Part shown: positions 31,094 through 33,749 of the stretch, one piece after another
How the letters are laid out: each line of letters opens with the position of its first letter
Numbering within the stretch: the first letter of the stretch is position 1
From: PALSA-555 sp035468285
GTDB lineage: Bacteria > Actinomycetota > Acidimicrobiia > IMCC26256 > PALSA-555
DNA: 33,749 bases
Reading direction: 5' to 3'
NCBI GenBank assembly: GCA_035468285.1
Contig: DATISY010000027.1
Location: 1 to 33,749 of the forward strand
The notes under the pieces: model-generated
Database searches by the model: none
Seen by the model: the letters and a program-made list of their open reading frames with translations, nothing else
Told to the model about the DNA's origin: nothing
Made by a program: the position numbers and the translations under genes

Positions 31094-33730
31094 TCAGGTG
31101 GCCTCGGCCCGGCCGACGGCGTCCTTGGCCTGGCGGACGAGCATCTCGCGCGCCTCGTCGACGTCGGCCGGGTTGGTGCCACCCCCGGCGGAGATGTCGG
31201 CCTTCTTCCCGGCGCCGCCGCCGAGGAGCTTGGCCGCGGGGCCGGCGATCTGGCTGGCGTCGACGCCCCGCTCGATGAGGTCGCCGCTGACCGCGACGAT
31301 CAGGCCCGCTTTGGTGGGGTCGTCGCCCACGCCGACGAGGGCGACGATGCCGCTCCCGAGCGCGTCCCGGACGGCGAGGGCCAGCTGCTGGCGCTCGGCG
31401 GGGTTCTGGCCGTCCCGGCGGTCGACGACGACCCGGTCGACGGCGCCGGCGGCGAGGGTGGTGGCCTCCCCCGCGGCGTGGCGGGCACGTTGGGTGTCGA
31501 GCTCGGCGCGCAGCACGCGGATCTCGTCCCGCATCCGCTCGACGCGCTGGGCCAGCTCGTCGGGCTTGGTCTTGAGGACGTCGGCCGCGGCGCGCAGGAC
31601 ATGCTCCTCGTGGCGGATGTGCTCGAGGGCGCCGTCGCCGGTGAGGGCCTCGATGCGACGCAGGTTGGCACCGACGGAGGTCTCGGCCACGATCTTGATC
31701 GGGCCGATGAAGCCGAGGGCATGCACGTGGGTCCCGCCGCAGAGCTCGAGAGAGTGCTCACCGGCTTCGAGGACCCGGACCAGGTCGCCGTACTTGTCGC
31801 CGAAGAACGCGATGGCACCGAGCTGCTCGGCGTGCTCTTTCGTGGTCTCGTAGTGGCGGACCGGGGCGTCGGTGATGATCTCGGTGTTGGCGAGGGCCTC
31901 GACCTCGTCGAGCTGGTCCGCGGTGACCGCGGCGTGGTGGCTGAAGTCGAAGCGGAGCCGATCCGGGCCGACCCAGGAGCCGCTCTGCTGGACGTGCGGG
32001 CCGAGGACTTCCCGGAGGGCCCAGTGGAGGACGTGGGTCGCGGTGTGGTTGCGGCGGATCCGGTCCCGGCGGACGCCGTCGATCCGGGCGGTGACGGTGT
32101 CGCCCTCGTGGAGCTCGCCGTCGACGAGCTCGGCGTGGTGCACGACGAGGCCGGGCAGCGCGTACTGGGTGTCGAGGACCCGCAGGTGCCCCGCGGCGCC
32201 GTCGAGGAAGCCCGTGTCGCCGACCTGGCCGCCGGACTCGGCGTAGAACGGGGTGCGGTCGAGGACCACCTCGACCGGTCCCTGGGTGACGTGCGCGACC
32301 CGGTCGCCACCGACCAGGAGGGCGGCGACGCGGGCGTCGCGGGTCTCGTGCTCGATGCGGCCGGTGAACTCGGTGGGGCCGCTCTCCTCGAGCACGACGC
32401 GGTACCGCGCGGTGCGCTCGTCCGCCGGTCCCGCGTTGGCCCGGTGCGCGGCGAGGCCGCGGGCCCGTTGCTCGTCCATGCGGGCCCGGAACCCGGCGAG
32501 GTCCACGTCGCGGCCGCGCTCCCCGGCGATCTCCCGGGTCAGGTCGACGGGGAACCCGAGGGTGTCGTGGAGGAAGAACACGTCGTCACCCTTGACGTCC
32601 CCGCGGGTGAGGACGTCGTCGAGGAGTTCGAGGCCCCGCTCGAGGGTCTGGCGGAACCGCTCCTCTTCCCGGCGGACGGTGCGGCTCACCGTCTCGTGTC
32701 CGGCGACGATCTCGGGGTAGGCGTCGCCCATCGCGGCGACGGTGGCGTCGACGAGGGGTGGGGTCACGATGTCGGTGGCGCCGAGCAGGAACGCGTGCCG
32801 CACCGCGCGGCGGATGACGCGCCGCAGCACGTAGCCGCGCTCCTCGTTGGACGGGACGACACCGTCGGCGATGAGGAACGTCATGGTGCGGGCGTGTTCG
32901 GCAAGGATCCGCAGCGACACGTCGGCGGTCGCGTCGGCGCCGTAGACCACGCCGGTGGTGCCCTCGGCGGCGTGGACGAGGGGGGCGAAGACGTCGATGT
33001 CGAAGATCGAGTCGACGCCCTGGAGGGCCATGAGGTTGCGTTCCAGCCCCGCGCCGGTGTCGATGCTCGGCCGTGGGAGGGGGACTTGGCCGTCGGCCCG
33101 CTGGTCGAACTGCATGAAGACGAGGTTCCAGATCTCGATGAACCGGTCCGGGTCGCCCTGGGCCGGGCCGCCGCCGGCGCCGAAGCGTTCCCCGAGGTCC
33201 CAGAACACCTCCGAGGAGGGGCCGCAGGGTCCGGTGTCGGCCATGCGCCAGAAGTTGTCCTCGTCGAGACGCTGGATCCGGTTGGCGGGGACGCCGACCC
33301 GTTGGCGCCAGATGTCGGCGGCGTCGTCGTCGCTGACGTGGACGGTCACCCACAGCCGCTCGGGGTCGAGGGCGAGGACGTCGGTGAGGAACTCCCACGC
33401 CCACGGGATCGCGTCGGCCTTGAAGTAGTCACCGAACGAGAAGTTCCCGAGCATCTCGAAGAAGCTGAAGTGCCGGTTGGTCCGGCCGATGTCGTCGAGG
33501 TCGTTGTGCTTCCCGCCCACCCGGACGCATTTCTGGACCGACACCGCGCGGGGCCATGGCGGCGGCTCGTCTCCGACGAAGTACGGCTTGAAGGGCACCA
33601 TGCCGGCGACGGTGAACAGGACGGTCGGGTCGTGGGGGATGAGACCGGCCGAGGGCCGGGCCGTGTGGCCGCGAGCCTGGAAGAAGTCGATGAAGGCGCT
33701 GCGGAGCTCGCCGGCGGTGCGCGGGGGCAT
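31094..33730 (-). CDS. alaS: Alanyl-tRNA synthetase
   Basis: Charges tRNA-Ala and edits mis-charged Ser and Gly. The 878 residues are complete. The class II catalytic core has FTVAGMVPFKPYF, RHFSFFEMLGNFSFGDYFK and DTGAGLERN. The editing domain carries the zinc-binding H562-x-x-x-H566 (NHTATH) and C664/H668 in CGGTH. A coiled-coil and the DHHA1-like C-terminal domain (ending LLGGGAGKKADISAGGG) follow. The ATG at 33730 is 19 bases from the right window edge, so its promoter is not visible and the operon may extend beyond. Confidence 0.98.
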   Translation of the reverse strand: MPPRTAGELRSAFIDFFQARGHTARPSAGLIPHDPTVLFTVAGMVPFKPYFVGDEPPPWPRAVSVQKCVRVGGKHNDLDDIGRTNRHFSFFEMLGNFSFGDYFKADAIPWAWEFLTDVLALDPERLWVTVHVSDDDAADIWRQRVGVPANRIQRLDEDNFWRMADTGPCGPSSEVFWDLGERFGAGGGPAQGDPDRFIEIWNLVFMQFDQRADGQVPLPRPSIDTGAGLERNLMALQGVDSIFDIDVFAPLVHAAEGTTGVVYGADATADVSLRILAEHARTMTFLIADGVVPSNEERGYVLRRVIRRAVRHAFLLGATDIVTPPLVDATVAAMGDAYPEIVAGHETVSRTVRREEERFRQTLERGLELLDDVLTRGDVKGDDVFFLHDTLGFPVDLTREIAGERGRDVDLAGFRARMDEQRARGLAAHRANAGPADERTARYRVVLEESGPTEFTGRIEHETRDARVAALLVGGDRVAHVTQGPVEVVLDRTPFYAESGGQVGDTGFLDGAAGHLRVLDTQYALPGLVVHHAELVDGELHEGDTVTARIDGVRRDRIRRNHTATHVLHWALREVLGPHVQQSGSWVGPDRLRFDFSHHAAVTADQLDEVEALANTEIITDAPVRHYETTKEHAEQLGAIAFFGDKYGDLVRVLEAGEHSLELCGGTHVHALGFIGPIKIVAETSVGANLRRIEALTGDGALEHIRHEEHVLRAAADVLKTKPDELAQRVERMRDEIRVLRAELDTQRARHAAGEATTLAAGAVDRVVVDRRDGQNPAERQQLALAVRDALGSGIVALVGVGDDPTKAGLIVAVSGDLIERGVDASQIAGPAAKLLGGGAGKKADISAGGGTNPADVDEAREMLVRQAKDAVGRAEAT

Positions 33731-33749
33731 CCCGGCCAGGTTACTGCCC

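Noticed and set aside
33731..33749. A T-box or promoter before alaS.
   Set aside because: Only 19 bases remain before the window edge, too few to judge.

Overview
This 33.7 kb window is very GC-rich and almost entirely coding. All but one of the recognisable genes lie on the minus strand, so the natural reading direction is from high to low coordinates. Several features point to a high-GC Actinomycetota: an actinobacterial-type integration host factor (mihF) next to gmk, a PriA that has lost its helicase ATPase motifs, the ClpS-DUF2017 pair, the order mihF-gmk-rpoZ-coaBC-metK-priA, and many GTG starts. A deep-branching class such as Acidimicrobiia is my guess, not something the sequence proves. 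I found no tRNA, rRNA, insertion sequence, prophage or CRISPR array.

Layout, in transcription order. (1) 33730-22242: alaS, ruvX, mltG, aroE, a short prepilin-peptidase-like gene, aroC, aroK, aroB, aroQ, a proline peptidase, efp and nusB. This is a shikimate/chorismate operon set among translation and cell-wall genes. (2) 22245-20494: clpS, a DUF2017 gene and a short-chain dehydrogenase. (3) 20493-20089: the only gap above 300 bases. It holds the pyrR leader with a PyrR-binding hairpin, and a small plus-strand gene that seems to carry a frameshift. (4) 20088-11236: pyrR, pyrB, pyrC, carA, carB, pyrD, pyrF, which is every step of UMP synthesis except pyrE and pyrK. (5) 11170-1200: mihF, gmk, rpoZ, coaBC, metK, priA, a VOC-family gene, def, fmt, rsmB, rpe and a MogA/MoaB-type gene. 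(6) 1199-1: an operator-like palindrome, a promoter, an FMN riboswitch and ribD, which runs off the left edge.

The genes are tightly packed. Most junctions are 4-base GTGA or ATGA stop/start overlaps or gaps under 15 bases, so translational coupling is probably a main control. Clear RNA-level control appears twice: a PyrR-binding loop before pyrR and an FMN riboswitch before ribD.

This is housekeeping DNA, and I do not see a new defence or mobile system. The points most worth a second look are a chain of 14-base mini-cistrons between aroE and the peptidase gene, gmk with only CTG available as a start, class 1B-type PyrD without PyrK, the two competing hairpins in the pyrR leader, a KstR-like operator over the ribD promoter, the frameshifted small gene at 20235-20464, and the basic 16-residue repeats of MltG.
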